Origin: an uncultured Lachnospiraceae bacterium
Lineage (GTDB): Bacteria; Bacillota; Clostridia; Lachnospirales; Lachnospiraceae
DNA length: 11,732 nucleotides
NCBI GenBank assembly: GCA_905236545.1
Contig: CAJOQO010000341.1
Coordinates: 1 to 11,732, forward strand
Direction of reading: 5' to 3'
Under the pieces are notes generated by a model. The model made no database searches and was not told the DNA's origin. It saw nothing but the letters and a program-made list of their open reading frames with translations. How positions within the stretch are numbered: the first letter of the stretch is position 1; every line of letters begins with the position of its first letter. Below, in pieces: positions 1-7,403 of the stretch. The translations under genes and the position numbers were made by a program.

Positions 1-360
1 ATCAACCTTCACAAGACGGCGGCTCTGATGGAAGCAAGCCTGATGATCGGGGCGGTTCTTGCCGGAGCGCCGGACGAGGATGTCCGGGTGCTGGAGACAG
101 TGGGCCGGAAGACCGGCCTGGCCTTTCAGATCCGGGATGATGTACTGGATGTCACGGGCAGCGAATCGGAGCTCGGAAAACCGATCGGTTCGGATGTCCG
201 GAACCAGAAGACGACGTTTGTCTCACTGTTCGGAGTGCCTGCCGGGAAAGCAAGGATCGAACTCCTTTCCGCCCAGGCGCTGGAAGCATTCGATCATCTG
301 AGCGCGAAGCATGAGTTCCTCCGGCAGCTTCTGACGGAGCTGGTGAGCAGGCGCAGATAA
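1..360 (+). CDS. ispA: Polyprenyl synthetase, geranyl/farnesyl diphosphate synthase type (3' end only)
   Basis: The open frame enters from the left edge and ends at TAA 358-360, so only the C-terminal 119 residues are visible; a complete family member is about 290-300 residues. The visible part begins with the HKTAAL segment, whose Lys belongs to a conserved diphosphate-contacting motif. It continues to FQIRDDVLD at visible residues 42-50, the second aspartate-rich motif (DDxxD) that binds the Mg2+-diphosphate of the allylic substrate. The family condenses isopentenyl diphosphate with dimethylallyl or geranyl diphosphate to give farnesyl diphosphate for undecaprenyl and quinone lipids in the cytosol. 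The gene directly upstream of dxs in this cluster in Firmicutes is normally ispA, which supports the short-chain assignment. An ATG at 28 lies inside the conserved region and is not the true start. Exact product chain length cannot be read from this fragment. Confidence 0.93.
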   Translation: MNLHKTAALMEASLMIGAVLAGAPDEDVRVLETVGRKTGLAFQIRDDVLDVTGSESELGKPIGSDVRNQKTTFVSLFGVPAGKARIELLSAQALEAFDHLSAKHEFLRQLLTELVSRRR

Positions 361-417
361 AGGCTTTCTTCGAAGGCCGCGTTTCGTGCGGTTAACGGCA
401 GACTGATGGTTTAAGAC

Positions 418-2289
418 ATGGTCCTTGAGAAGATCAATCAACCGAATGACATTAAGAAGATTCCCAGGGAGGAACTTCCTGTCCTGGCGCAGGAGATCCG
501 CAGTTTTCTGATCGAGAAGCTCTCGGTCACGGGCGGGCATCTTGCGTCTAATCTTGGTGTGATCGAGATGACGATGGCGCTGCATCTCATTCTCACGTTT
601 CCCGGGGACAAGGTTGTCTGGGACGTCGGGCATCAGTCCTACACCCATAAGATCCTGACGGGACGCAGGGAAGGCTTCGATTCCCTGCGCAAGCTGGGCG
701 GCCTTTCCGGATTTCCGAAGCGGGAGGAGAGCGCCTGCGACGTGTTTGATACCGGCCACAGCTCTACGTCCATCTCAGCGGCCCTGGGGATCGCCCAGGC
801 ACGGGATCTCGCAGGCGACGACTATACGGTAGCCGCGGTGATCGGAGACGGATCCTTTACCGGCGGGATGGTGTATGAAGCGCTGAACAATGCATCCAGG
901 ATGGAGACGAACCTGATCATCATCCTGAATGACAACGGGATGTCGATCTCCGAAAATGTAGGCGGCCTGTCCTCCTACCTGTCCACGCTCCGCACCAATG
1001 ATGCGTATACCAGCCTGAAGCGCGCGGCGGAGGATGTGCTGCGCCACTCCGGAGGCGGCGAGGCCGCGATCCGCAGGATCCGCGGGATGAAGAACAATCT
1101 GAAGTCCATGCTGATCCCGGGTTCCTTTTTTGAGCAGCTGGGGATCACCTACTTCGGACCGATCGACGGGTATAACATCGACCGTATGGTTACGGTTTTT
1201 CAAAATGCGCGCAAGGTGCGCGGCGCGGTGGTGGTTCATGTCCTTACAAAGAAGGGGCGCGGGTATTCTCCCGCAGAGCGCATGCCCGCCCGCTTTCACG
1301 GGACAGGCCCCTTCGAGATTGAGACCGGCCTTCCCGCGAAGAAAAAAGAAAAGGCGGACTGGAGCGATATCTTCAGCACGGTCATGTGCAAGGAAGGAAA
1401 ACGGACGCCGAACCTGTGCGCGGTGACCGCCGCGATGCCGGACGGAACGGGTCTGAAACGGTTCAGCGGGAAGTATCCGGACCGGTTTTTTGACGTCGGG
1501 ATCGCGGAAGAGCACGCGGTTACCTTCAGCGCCGGACTGGCGGTAGGGGGCATGATCCCTGTATTTGCCGTCTACTCTTCTTTTCTGCAGAGGGCATTTG
1601 ACCAGATCGTACATGATGTGTGCCTGCAGAATCTTCATGTGGTGTTCGCGATCGACCGCGGAGGACTGGTCGGCGCCGACGGAGAGACCCATCAGGGAAT
1701 CTTTGACCTGTCTTATCTGACGATGATTCCGAATATCTGCGTCCTGGCTCCGAAGAATAAATGGGAGCTTGCCGACATGCTGAAGTGGGCGGTCAGAAAA
1801 GCGGACGGCCCTGTGGCCATCCGCTATCCGAGAGGCAGCGCCTACGACGGGCTGGCGGAGTTCCGCGCTCCGGTCCGGTACGGGAAATGGGAGATCCTCT
1901 ATGACGAGTCCGACATCTGCCTGCTCGCTGTGGGAAGCATGGTGGAGACGGCTCTGAATGTCAGAACCCTGCTGAAAAAAGAAGGAGCCAACTGCAGCCT
2001 GATCAACTGCCGCTTCATCAAGCCTCTGGACGGGGAGGTTCTGCGCAAAGCGGCACAGGAGCATGATCTGCTGGTCACACTGGAGGAAAATGTGGAAAAC
2101 GGAGGCTTCGGCAGCCAGGTTCTGGCATACCTGAACGACTGCGGCGAGGGTGTACCGGTGGAGCGGATCGCGCTGCCGGATGCCTATATCGAAGCCGGCT
2201 CGGTGGATCTTCTGAAGAAAGAGACCGCACTGGATGTGGAGAGCGTATACAAGAGGATCCGGACAAGGATGATCGGTCTGTTCGGATGA
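418..2289 (+). CDS. dxs: 1-deoxy-D-xylulose-5-phosphate synthase
   Basis: This is a full-length 623-residue protein, matching the usual 620-640. It is a cytosolic thiamine-diphosphate enzyme that joins pyruvate and glyceraldehyde 3-phosphate to give 1-deoxy-D-xylulose 5-phosphate, the entry step of the MEP isoprenoid pathway. Visible landmarks are the N-terminal SVTGGHLASNLGV block, DVGHQSYTHKIL with its conserved His, and the ThDP/Mg motif starting G143-D-G and closing at N171 in LNDNGMS. Further on are FGPIDGYN, the catalytic Glu in IAEEHAVTFSAG (E364/E365), DRGGLVGADG-THQG near residue 413, and a C-terminal transketolase-like domain. The N-terminus (MVLEKINQPNDIKKI) is typical of the family, so ATG 418 is chosen although no good Shine-Dalgarno precedes it. 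It follows ispA by 57 bp containing two small GC-rich hairpins without T-runs. Linkage to ispA places two isoprenoid steps in one operon. Confidence 0.97.
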   Translation: MVLEKINQPNDIKKIPREELPVLAQEIRSFLIEKLSVTGGHLASNLGVIEMTMALHLILTFPGDKVVWDVGHQSYTHKILTGRREGFDSLRKLGGLSGFPKREESACDVFDTGHSSTSISAALGIAQARDLAGDDYTVAAVIGDGSFTGGMVYEALNNASRMETNLIIILNDNGMSISENVGGLSSYLSTLRTNDAYTSLKRAAEDVLRHSGGGEAAIRRIRGMKNNLKSMLIPGSFFEQLGITYFGPIDGYNIDRMVTVFQNARKVRGAVVVHVLTKKGRGYSPAERMPARFHGTGPFEIETGLPAKKKEKADWSDIFSTVMCKEGKRTPNLCAVTAAMPDGTGLKRFSGKYPDRFFDVGIAEEHAVTFSAGLAVGGMIPVFAVYSSFLQRAFDQIVHDVCLQNLHVVFAIDRGGLVGADGETHQGIFDLSYLTMIPNICVLAPKNKWELADMLKWAVRKADGPVAIRYPRGSAYDGLAEFRAPVRYGKWEILYDESDICLLAVGSMVETALNVRTLLKKEGANCSLINCRFIKPLDGEVLRKAAQEHDLLVTLEENVENGGFGSQVLAYLNDCGEGVPVERIALPDAYIEAGSVDLLKKETALDVESVYKRIRTRMIGLFG

Positions 2290-2304
2290 TCGGTGGCGGT
2301 ACGG

Positions 2305-3138
2305 ATGAAAGAAAGACTTGACATATTATTGGTCCGCGGAGGATTCTTCCCCTCCCGGGAAAAGGCAAAGACTTCCATCATGGCCGGACTTGTCTACGTG
2401 AACGGGCAGAAGGAAGACAAGGCCGGGATGAAGTTTGACACCGGGGCGGCGATCGAGGTGCGCGGCAGGACGCTTCGGTATGTGAGCCGCGGAGGCCTGA
2501 AGCTGGAAAAGGCGCTGGCAGAGTTTGGGATCAGCCTGGAAGGAAAGATCTGCATGGATGTCGGCGCGTCCACGGGAGGCTTTACGGACTGTATGCTGCA
2601 GAACGGGGCGGCCAGAGTGTATTCCGTGGATGTGGGTCACGGACAGCTTGACTGGAAGCTGCGCGGGGATGACAGGGTTGTCTGCATGGAACGGTTTAAC
2701 GCCAGGGCGATGCGCCCCGAAGACATCCCGGAGCAGGTTCAGCTGTGTTCCATCGATGTCTCGTTCATCTCTCTGAAGCTGATTCTGGGCCCGGTGATGT
2801 CGGTTCTGGAGGAAGGAGGAGAGATCGTCGCGCTGATCAAGCCGCAGTTTGAGGCGGGACGGGAGAAGGTCGGGAAAAAAGGAGTCGTGCGGGACCGGAA
2901 GGTGCACGAAGAGGTGATCCTGGAGGTGATCCGGCACGCGGTCTCGATCGGCCTGAAACCGGCGGGACTCACCTTTTCCCCGATCACAGGGCCGGAAGGG
3001 AACATCGAATATCTGGCGCATTTTCTGAAGAAGGAAACAGAACAGCAAACCGGCGAAAACACTCCTGAGGAGGACGCGGCGTCCGTTGTGCGGATGGCAC
3101 ATGAAACGCTCGCTTCTTCTGACCGGAGCGCGGTCTGA
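2305..3138 (+). CDS. tlyA: TlyA family RNA methyltransferase (S4 domain plus FtsJ-like fold)
   Basis: The protein has 277 residues from ATG 2305. An in-frame GTG at 2293 would add four residues (MAVR). I prefer 2305 because the family starts with a short Met-Lys stretch before ERLD-LLV, and a GGTGG lies about 8 nt upstream. Residues 2-60 form an S4 RNA-binding domain (SREKAK--IMAGLVYVNGQ). A Rossmann methyltransferase domain follows, with SAM motif I DVGASTGGFTD at 85-95, an Asp at D151 in IDVSFISLK, and a KPQFEAGREKVGKKGVVRD segment from K179, all hallmarks of TlyA/YqxC. Family members 2'-O-methylate ribose of 16S/23S rRNA cytidines in mycobacteria; some homologues were annotated as hemolysins. 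The RNA target here is not known from sequence. The last 30 or so residues are a polar, acidic tail beyond the fold. It follows dxs within 16 bp, so translational coupling is likely. Confidence 0.93.
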   Translation: MKERLDILLVRGGFFPSREKAKTSIMAGLVYVNGQKEDKAGMKFDTGAAIEVRGRTLRYVSRGGLKLEKALAEFGISLEGKICMDVGASTGGFTDCMLQNGAARVYSVDVGHGQLDWKLRGDDRVVCMERFNARAMRPEDIPEQVQLCSIDVSFISLKLILGPVMSVLEEGGEIVALIKPQFEAGREKVGKKGVVRDRKVHEEVILEVIRHAVSIGLKPAGLTFSPITGPEGNIEYLAHFLKKETEQQTGENTPEEDAASVVRMAHETLASSDRSAV

Positions 3139-3243
3139 CCGGTGACGGAATAGCCATATAGGCTGATGTCTGTGTGGTCAGACAGGAACAGCAGAAAAAC
3201 ATGCGTTTATAGATGAGAGATGGGATAGATACGGATATCTGCC

Positions 3244-4101
3244 ATGAACTGCTTTTATGTCATTTCAAACCAATCGAAGGAAACTGCCGGAAAACAGGCG
3301 GATTTCATCAAATACTATCTGGAACAAAAGGGTAAAATATGTTATCTTCAACATGATGGTGTGAAGCCGGAATCTGATTTTTCCAGATATACAGATGCAA
3401 CAAAGATTCCAAAAGATGTTGAGTGTATCATTGCTCTGGGCGGTGACGGTACCCTGCTTCATGCATCACGCGATCTGGTGGACACTTCGCTTCCCATACT
3501 GGGGATCAATCTGGGGACGCTCGGATATCTCGCGGAGATTGAACACACCAATATCGCGCCTACACTCGACAGGCTGATCGCTGATGATTATCTGATTGAA
3601 AACAGGATGATGCTTTGGGGAAGCGTGGTAACCGCCTCCGGAGAGAGATCAGAGGATATTGCCCTGAATGATATCGTAATCTCAAGGCGGGGCAGGCTTC
3701 GGGTCGTAGATTTCAATGTCTATGTGGATGATGAGTTTCTTTGTTCCTACAGAGCGGATGGAATCATCGTCTCCACTCCTACAGGTTCGACCGGCTACAG
3801 TCTGTCCGCCGGCGGGCCGATCGTTTCTCCTGACGCGTCTTTGATCCTGCTTACCGCAATCGCTCCGCATACCCTGATCTCAAGAACGATCGTTCTGCCG
3901 GACCATGTTGTCGTATCGGTGGAGACCGGACCTGCGCGTTTTGGCGGGGAGGGCAGCGCGGAGGCGTTCTTTGACGGTGATACCTGCCTGGTACCGGGCG
4001 CCGGAGAAAGGATCCTCATCAGAAAGTCTGAGAAGACAGCGCGTTTTATCAAGATGAATCACACCAGCTTTGTAACGAATCTGAGAAAAAAACTGAAATA
4101 G
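3244..4101 (+). CDS. nadK: NAD kinase
   Basis: This 285-residue protein is typical of ATP/polyphosphate NAD kinases, which phosphorylate the 2'-OH of NAD+ adenosine ribose to make NADP+ in the cytosol. The signature GGDGTLLHA starts at G66, with catalytic D68. It is followed by GINLGTLGYLAE, the NAD-binding ALNDIVISR with N142-D143 (many homologues have N-E here, a conservative change), and RADGIIVSTPTGSTGYSLSAGG around residues 172-191. An in-frame stop at 3226-3228 and the lack of other start codons fix ATG 3244, although the Shine-Dalgarno is weak. It lies 105 bp after tlyA and 120 bp before argR. Its first ~190 bp are visibly more A+T-rich than the rest and than dxs/tlyA. nadK between tlyA and argR is a common clostridial arrangement. 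Confidence 0.96.
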   Translation: MNCFYVISNQSKETAGKQADFIKYYLEQKGKICYLQHDGVKPESDFSRYTDATKIPKDVECIIALGGDGTLLHASRDLVDTSLPILGINLGTLGYLAEIEHTNIAPTLDRLIADDYLIENRMMLWGSVVTASGERSEDIALNDIVISRRGRLRVVDFNVYVDDEFLCSYRADGIIVSTPTGSTGYSLSAGGPIVSPDASLILLTAIAPHTLISRTIVLPDHVVVSVETGPARFGGEGSAEAFFDGDTCLVPGAGERILIRKSEKTARFIKMNHTSFVTNLRKKLK

Positions 4102-4221
4102 GAGTAATGATTCAGCACCTCCCACTTTACCCGGGATGCTTCGTGTTCCTCATTGCGGCCGGTCTGTGGGCGGATCGTGACATCATAACGAAAAAAGCAA
4201 CAGGGAAGGCAGCGGGTTATT

Positions 4222-4686
4222 ATGATGAAAGTCAGAAGGCAGGCAAAGATTCTGGAGATTATCAGCAAATATGATATTGAAACACAGGATGAACTGGCCG
4301 GGCACCTGCAGGAAGAAGGATTTCACGCCACCCAGGCGACGATCTCCCGCGATATCCGGGAATTGAAACTGATGAAGGTTTCGGCCGGCGGCGGTCATCA
4401 GAAGTATACGCCGGTTGATCCCGGCTCGGAGCGCCTGGCTGAGAAGTATCTCAGAGTTCTCAGGGATGGCTTTGTCGGGATGGATCAGGCCGGAAACCTG
4501 ATCGTGATCCGGACTGTGTCCGGAATGGCAATGGCGGTGGCGGCTGCTCTGGACGCGATGAGCTGGCCGGAGGTTGCAGGCTGTATTGCCGGGGACGACA
4601 CGATTTTCTGCGCGGTACATACGCCGGAGGAGGCTGCTTCGATCAGGGAAAAGCTTCAGGCGAATGTTTCTGCAAATGACCTGTAA
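4222..4686 (+). CDS. argR: Arginine repressor ArgR/AhrC
   Basis: The 154-residue length matches ArgR (about 150). Residues 1-70 form the winged helix-turn-helix DNA-binding domain, with the diagnostic ATQATISRDIRELKL at 36-50. Residues 80-150 form the oligomerisation and L-arginine-binding domain, including GNLIVIRTVSGMA and the arginine-contacting GDDTI at 124-128. The family forms hexamers that, with arginine as co-repressor, bind ARG boxes to repress arginine biosynthesis and, in Bacillus, activate catabolism. Two ATGs occur in tandem (4222, 4225); a GGAAGG about 12 nt upstream is the nearest Shine-Dalgarno-like sequence, so spacing does not decide between them. No convincing ARG box was found nearby, so autoregulation is not supported by sequence alone. 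argR next to recN is strongly conserved in Firmicutes. Confidence 0.96.
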   Translation: MMKVRRQAKILEIISKYDIETQDELAGHLQEEGFHATQATISRDIRELKLMKVSAGGGHQKYTPVDPGSERLAEKYLRVLRDGFVGMDQAGNLIVIRTVSGMAMAVAAALDAMSWPEVAGCIAGDDTIFCAVHTPEEAASIREKLQANVSANDL

Positions 4687-4726
4687 GTGCAGCCCGGATT
4701 CACCAATTTGTGCTGACCGGTTCCGG

Positions 4727-4804
4727 CTGGTGCAGCGTCTCCCTCATTGTTTCCGGGTCTGATCCGGCATATTACCTGCAAAAGCCGTTGAGAGGCTGCA
4801 CCAG
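4727..4804. repeat. Inverted repeat in the recN leader
   Basis: CTGGTGCAGC at 4727-4736 and its exact complement GCTGCACCAG at 4795-4804 form a perfect 10-bp inverted repeat. It extends to 14 of 15 pairs if TCTC/GAGA beyond one mismatch is included (4727-4741 with 4790-4804). The loop is about 48 nt. The right arm ends 6 nt before the recN Shine-Dalgarno (AGGAGG 4811-4816). There is no T-run, so it is not an intrinsic terminator. It could be a leader RNA structure or a pair of protein-binding sites flanking a promoter; the function is unknown. Confidence 0.6.
4747..4775 (+). promoter_or_regulatory. Weak candidate promoter for recN
   Basis: TTGTTT at 4747-4752 and TATTAC at 4770-4775 are separated by 17 bp, an ideal spacer, but each hexamer matches consensus only partly. 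The pair lies between the two arms of the inverted repeat and about 45 bp upstream of recN. No LexA-type box (GAAC-4-GTTC) was seen in the argR-recN gap. recN may instead be transcribed from upstream. Confidence 0.25.
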
Positions 4805-4819
4805 AAGAACAGGAGGAAA

Positions 4820-6505
4820 ATGCTTAGAAGTATACACGTCAAAAATCTTGCATTGATTGATGAGGAAGAGATTCTGCTGGAAGACGGGCTGAATATCCTG
4901 ACCGGTGAGACCGGAGCGGGCAAATCGATCATTATCGGATCGGTCAGCGCCGCTTTGGGGACGGGATCTTTGAAGGATCTGGTCAGAGAGGGCGCCGGCG
5001 ATGCGATGGTCGAGCTGATCTTTGAGACAGAGTCAGAGCAGGTGCAGAACCTCCTGGAACAGATGGAGCTTCCCGTGATGGACGGTTGTGTGATCATCAC
5101 AAGAAGCTGGAGAAACGGGCGCAGCATCAGCAGGATAAACGGTGAGACAGTGACTGTCGCCAAAGTGCGGGAGGCGGCGGCAAGCCTGATTGATATTCAC
5201 GGACAGCATGAGCATCAGTCGCTGCTTTACCCGAAATACCATCTTGAACTGGTGGACAGCTTCGCTGACAGAGAGCTTGAGAAAAGAAAAGAGTCCTGCA
5301 GAGCGAATTATCAGGAATGGAAGGAAGCGGGCAGGAAACTCGAAGAGGCGCTGACCGATGAAAAGGACCGTGCCAGGCAGATTGATTTTCTGTCCTTTGA
5401 GATCCGTGAGATCGACGAGGCCGACCTCAGAGAGGGAGAGGATGAAGAGCTGGAAGCCAGATACCGCAGGCTGTCCAATGCCAGGAAGATCCTGGAGACC
5501 GCCGCGCAGGCAGAGGAGCTGACCGGCAGCGATAACGGTGCTCTGATGCAGATCTCAAAGGCATCGGGGATTCTTTCCCGGATCAGCGACCTGGATGAGG
5601 AGCTCCGGGACATGAGCACCATGCTGGTACAGATGGAGGATCTGTGCTCGGATTTCAACAGGACGGTCAACTCCTTTCTGGACAGCTTCCGCTATGATGA
5701 GAGGGAGCTGGACGAGATAACCGAACGCCTGGATCTGATCAACCGTCTGAAGACAAAGTACGGGAAAAGCATCTCCGATATTCTTCACTACCGGGATGTC
5801 CGGGAAGAGAAGCTCGCGCAGCTGACCGACTATGACGCTTTTGTGGAAAAGCTGAGAAAACGTGTGAGGGAGAGTGAGGCGAAGCTTCGCGCGGACTGTG
5901 CCCGGATGACGGAGCTTCGGCGCGCAAGCGCGAAGGAGCTCGCGCGCAGGATCCGGGAATCTCTGGAAGAGCTGAACTTTTTGGACGTGCGTTTTGAGAT
6001 CACTTTTGATACACTGGATACGATGACGGAAAACGGAGCGGATGCGGTTTGCTTCGGGATCTCCACCAATCCGGGGATGAGTGTCCGTCCGCTGCAGAAT
6101 GTTGCTTCCGGCGGTGAGCTCTCAAGAATCATGCTTGGCATCAAGAGCGTGATGGCCAGAAAGGATGCGATCGAAACGCTGATCTTTGATGAGATCGATA
6201 CCGGGATCAGCGGACGTACCGCGCAGAAGGTTTCGGAGAAGATGGCTCAGCTGTCTTCAGACAGGCAGGTGATCGCGATCACGCATCTGGCGCAGATCGC
6301 GTCGATGGCGGATCATCATTATCTGATCGAAAAGAGGGTTTCGGAGGGTGAGACGCGCACGCATGTCAGGAAGCTGGATGATGCGGAGATTGTCGAGGAG
6401 CTTGCCAGGATCCTCGGCGGGGCGAAGATTACGGATACCGTCAGGAAGAATGCGGAAGAGATGAAGCGGCTTGCAGAGGTTCAGAAAGAAAGAAGAGGGG
6501 AATGA
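4820..6505 (+). CDS. recN: DNA repair protein RecN (SMC-like ATPase)
   Basis: This 561-residue protein matches RecN length (about 550-575). RecN is an SMC-like ATPase acting early in double-strand-break repair, bridging or gathering DNA ends on the nucleoid. Walker A is GETGAGKS at residues 29-36. Next come RISRINGETV and IDIHGQHEHQSLL, both characteristic of RecN, and then a long charged helical region from about 150 to 370 that should form the coiled-coil arm. The C-terminal head carries the ABC signature ASGGELSRIML near 429-440, Walker B LIFDEIDTG near 453-461 and THLAQIASMADHH near 488-500. The start is well supported by AGGAGG at 4811-4816, four bases before the ATG. Its TGA overlaps or abuts the start of rpiB, which suggests co-translation. 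Confidence 0.98.
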   Translation: MLRSIHVKNLALIDEEEILLEDGLNILTGETGAGKSIIIGSVSAALGTGSLKDLVREGAGDAMVELIFETESEQVQNLLEQMELPVMDGCVIITRSWRNGRSISRINGETVTVAKVREAAASLIDIHGQHEHQSLLYPKYHLELVDSFADRELEKRKESCRANYQEWKEAGRKLEEALTDEKDRARQIDFLSFEIREIDEADLREGEDEELEARYRRLSNARKILETAAQAEELTGSDNGALMQISKASGILSRISDLDEELRDMSTMLVQMEDLCSDFNRTVNSFLDSFRYDERELDEITERLDLINRLKTKYGKSISDILHYRDVREEKLAQLTDYDAFVEKLRKRVRESEAKLRADCARMTELRRASAKELARRIRESLEELNFLDVRFEITFDTLDTMTENGADAVCFGISTNPGMSVRPLQNVASGGELSRIMLGIKSVMARKDAIETLIFDEIDTGISGRTAQKVSEKMAQLSSDRQVIAITHLAQIASMADHHYLIEKRVSEGETRTHVRKLDDAEIVEELARILGGAKITDTVRKNAEEMKRLAEVQKERRGE

Positions 6506-6510
6506 CAGTC

Positions 6511-6954
6511 ATGAAAATTGCGATTGGAAATGATCACAGTGCGGTTGATCTTCGTGAGGCTATCACGGCGCATCTGAAGGAGCGCGGAATCGAGGTGGAG
6601 GAGCTTGGTACTTTTTCCAGGGAGAGCAGCAATTATCCGGAATGGGGTGAGAAGGTGGCCCGCAAGGTTGTGTCCGGTGAGGCTGATCTTGGGATCGCGA
6701 TCTGCGGTACGGGGATCGGGATCTCTATTGCCTGCAATAAAGTGAAGGGGATCCGTGCTGCTGTCTGCAGTGAGCCGTACAGTGCGAAGCTTTCCCGCCA
6801 GCATAATGATTCGAATGTTCTGTGTTTCGGCGCGCGTGTTGTCGGCTCTGAGCTGGCGAAGATGATCGTGGATGAGTGGCTGGATGCGGAGTTCCTGGGC
6901 GGGCGGCATCAGATGCGGATTGATATGTTTGATGAGATTGTGGCGAGGAACTGA
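6511..6954 (+). CDS. rpiB: RpiB/LacA/LacB family sugar-phosphate isomerase, probably ribose-5-phosphate isomerase B
   Basis: The protein has 147 residues from ATG 6511, and 150 if ATG 6502, which overlaps the recN stop codon, is used. I prefer 6511: the family begins MKIAIG-DH, GAGGGG at 6495-6500 is about 10 nt away, and it puts the catalytic Cys in ICGTGIGISIACNK at residue 65, the usual position. Other landmarks are the N-terminal NDHSAV (Asp-His of the active site), NYPEWGEKVA, and SRQHNDSNVLCFGAR with the conserved His. GGRHQMRI at the C-terminal end contacts phosphate in the family. These enzymes interconvert ribose 5-phosphate and ribulose 5-phosphate in the pentose phosphate pathway. 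LacA/LacB galactose-6-phosphate isomerases and other pentose or hexose isomerases share the fold, so the exact substrate is less sure than the family. It is the last gene of the + strand run. Confidence 0.88.
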   Translation: MKIAIGNDHSAVDLREAITAHLKERGIEVEELGTFSRESSNYPEWGEKVARKVVSGEADLGIAICGTGIGISIACNKVKGIRAAVCSEPYSAKLSRQHNDSNVLCFGARVVGSELAKMIVDEWLDAEFLGGRHQMRIDMFDEIVARN

Positions 6955-6970
6955 GGCGCGTTTCCGGCCT

Positions 6971-7085
6971 GTCAGTCAATCGTTTCCGGATGGATATTGC
7001 CTGGGTTAATCGATCCCGGATGGATATTGCATGGGTCAATCGATTCCGGATGGATATTGCATAGGTCAATCGATCCCGGATGGCA
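6971..7085. repeat. 30-bp tandem repeat, three units plus a partial fourth
   Basis: Units at 6971-7000, 7001-7030 and 7031-7060 and a partial one at 7061-7085 repeat with an exact 30-bp period. Each has AATCG, then TTCCGGATGGATATTGC or CCCGGATGGATATTGC. Copies differ by a few substitutions (for example TTAATCG against TCAATCG). The array starts 17 bp after rpiB. The period is a multiple of three and the complementary strand reads as a 10-residue repeat, but that frame has only a TTG start and no ribosome site. The last unit merges with the left arm of the foldback that follows. It is not CRISPR-like, as there are no unique spacers. Confidence 0.85.
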
Positions 7086-7234
7086 GCCCGCAAACACGTC
7101 GCCTACCTTCGTTTTGCTTCAGTTGCATTGTCGGCGCTCCCGCCTCCTATAGAAGCGTGGTCGGCTCCGCGCCGACAGCAATTCGCAAAACTCAGTCGGC
7201 TTCCTATGGTTTGCTTTGGCTGCCATCCGGGATC
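7072..7234. repeat. 163-bp foldback element with 17-bp perfect terminal inverted repeats
   Basis: The left arm 7072-7088 (GATCCCGGATGGCAGCC) is exactly complementary to the right arm 7218-7234. Further nested pairs bring the ends together: GCAAAC 7090-7095 with GTTTGC 7209-7214, GTTTTGC 7111-7117 with GCAAAAC 7185-7191, and TGTCGGCGC 7129-7137 with GCGCCGACA 7169-7177. A loop of 31 nt is left. The whole interval can therefore fold as one long imperfect hairpin. It has no credible coding frame. Size and terminal repeats resemble a non-autonomous MITE-like or REP-like insertion, but no clear target-site duplication was found. A stable RNA in the rpiB 3' region is the alternative. Confidence 0.7.
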
Positions 7235-7241
7235 TCTTTCC

Positions 7242-7399
7242 CGCCAGATGTACATCATTCGGAACCGTTTTTCGCCAGAGTTGCAGCCATTCAGCCATTC
7301 GGAGTCGTTTCCTGACAGATGTGCAAATTGATTCGCAGGGAAACGGCATCCGTAGTTTGTAAATCGGATGGATACTGTTGGGGCAATCGATTCCTGATG
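7242..7399. repeat. Degenerate ~30-bp repeats right of the foldback
   Basis: Two similar stretches, 7242-7270 and 7273-7310, both read CGCCAGA...CATTCGGA..CGTTT. The second is longer because AGCCATTC is duplicated in tandem (7285-7292 and 7293-7300); without it, both are about 30 bp. A diverged copy of the left array unit is at 7366-7399 (GGATGGATACTG... ATCGATTCC), matching with a single-base deletion and several substitutions. Thus related 30-bp units flank the foldback on both sides. No coding or RNA gene is supported here. Confidence 0.55.
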
Positions 7400-7403
7400 A
7401 GTG

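Noticed and set aside
361..392. Two small hairpins between ispA and dxs as a terminator
   Set aside because: They are GC-rich but not followed by a T-run, and the genes are expected to be cotranscribed.
775..2064. Long minus-strand frame opposite dxs
   Set aside because: It is the antisense shadow of a complete, well conserved DXS protein and resembles no family.
3170..3190. Short inverted repeat TGTCTG/CAGACA between tlyA and nadK
   Set aside because: The stem is only 6 bp with no T-run, too weak to call a terminator or an operator.
6971..7085. CRISPR array
   Set aside because: The units are contiguous, with no unique spacers, and no cas genes are present.
6725..7093. Minus-strand frame through the 30-bp repeats with a 10-residue repeated peptide
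   Set aside because: It starts at TTG without a ribosome site, most of it is the antisense of rpiB, and the periodic peptide follows automatically from a 30-bp tandem repeat.
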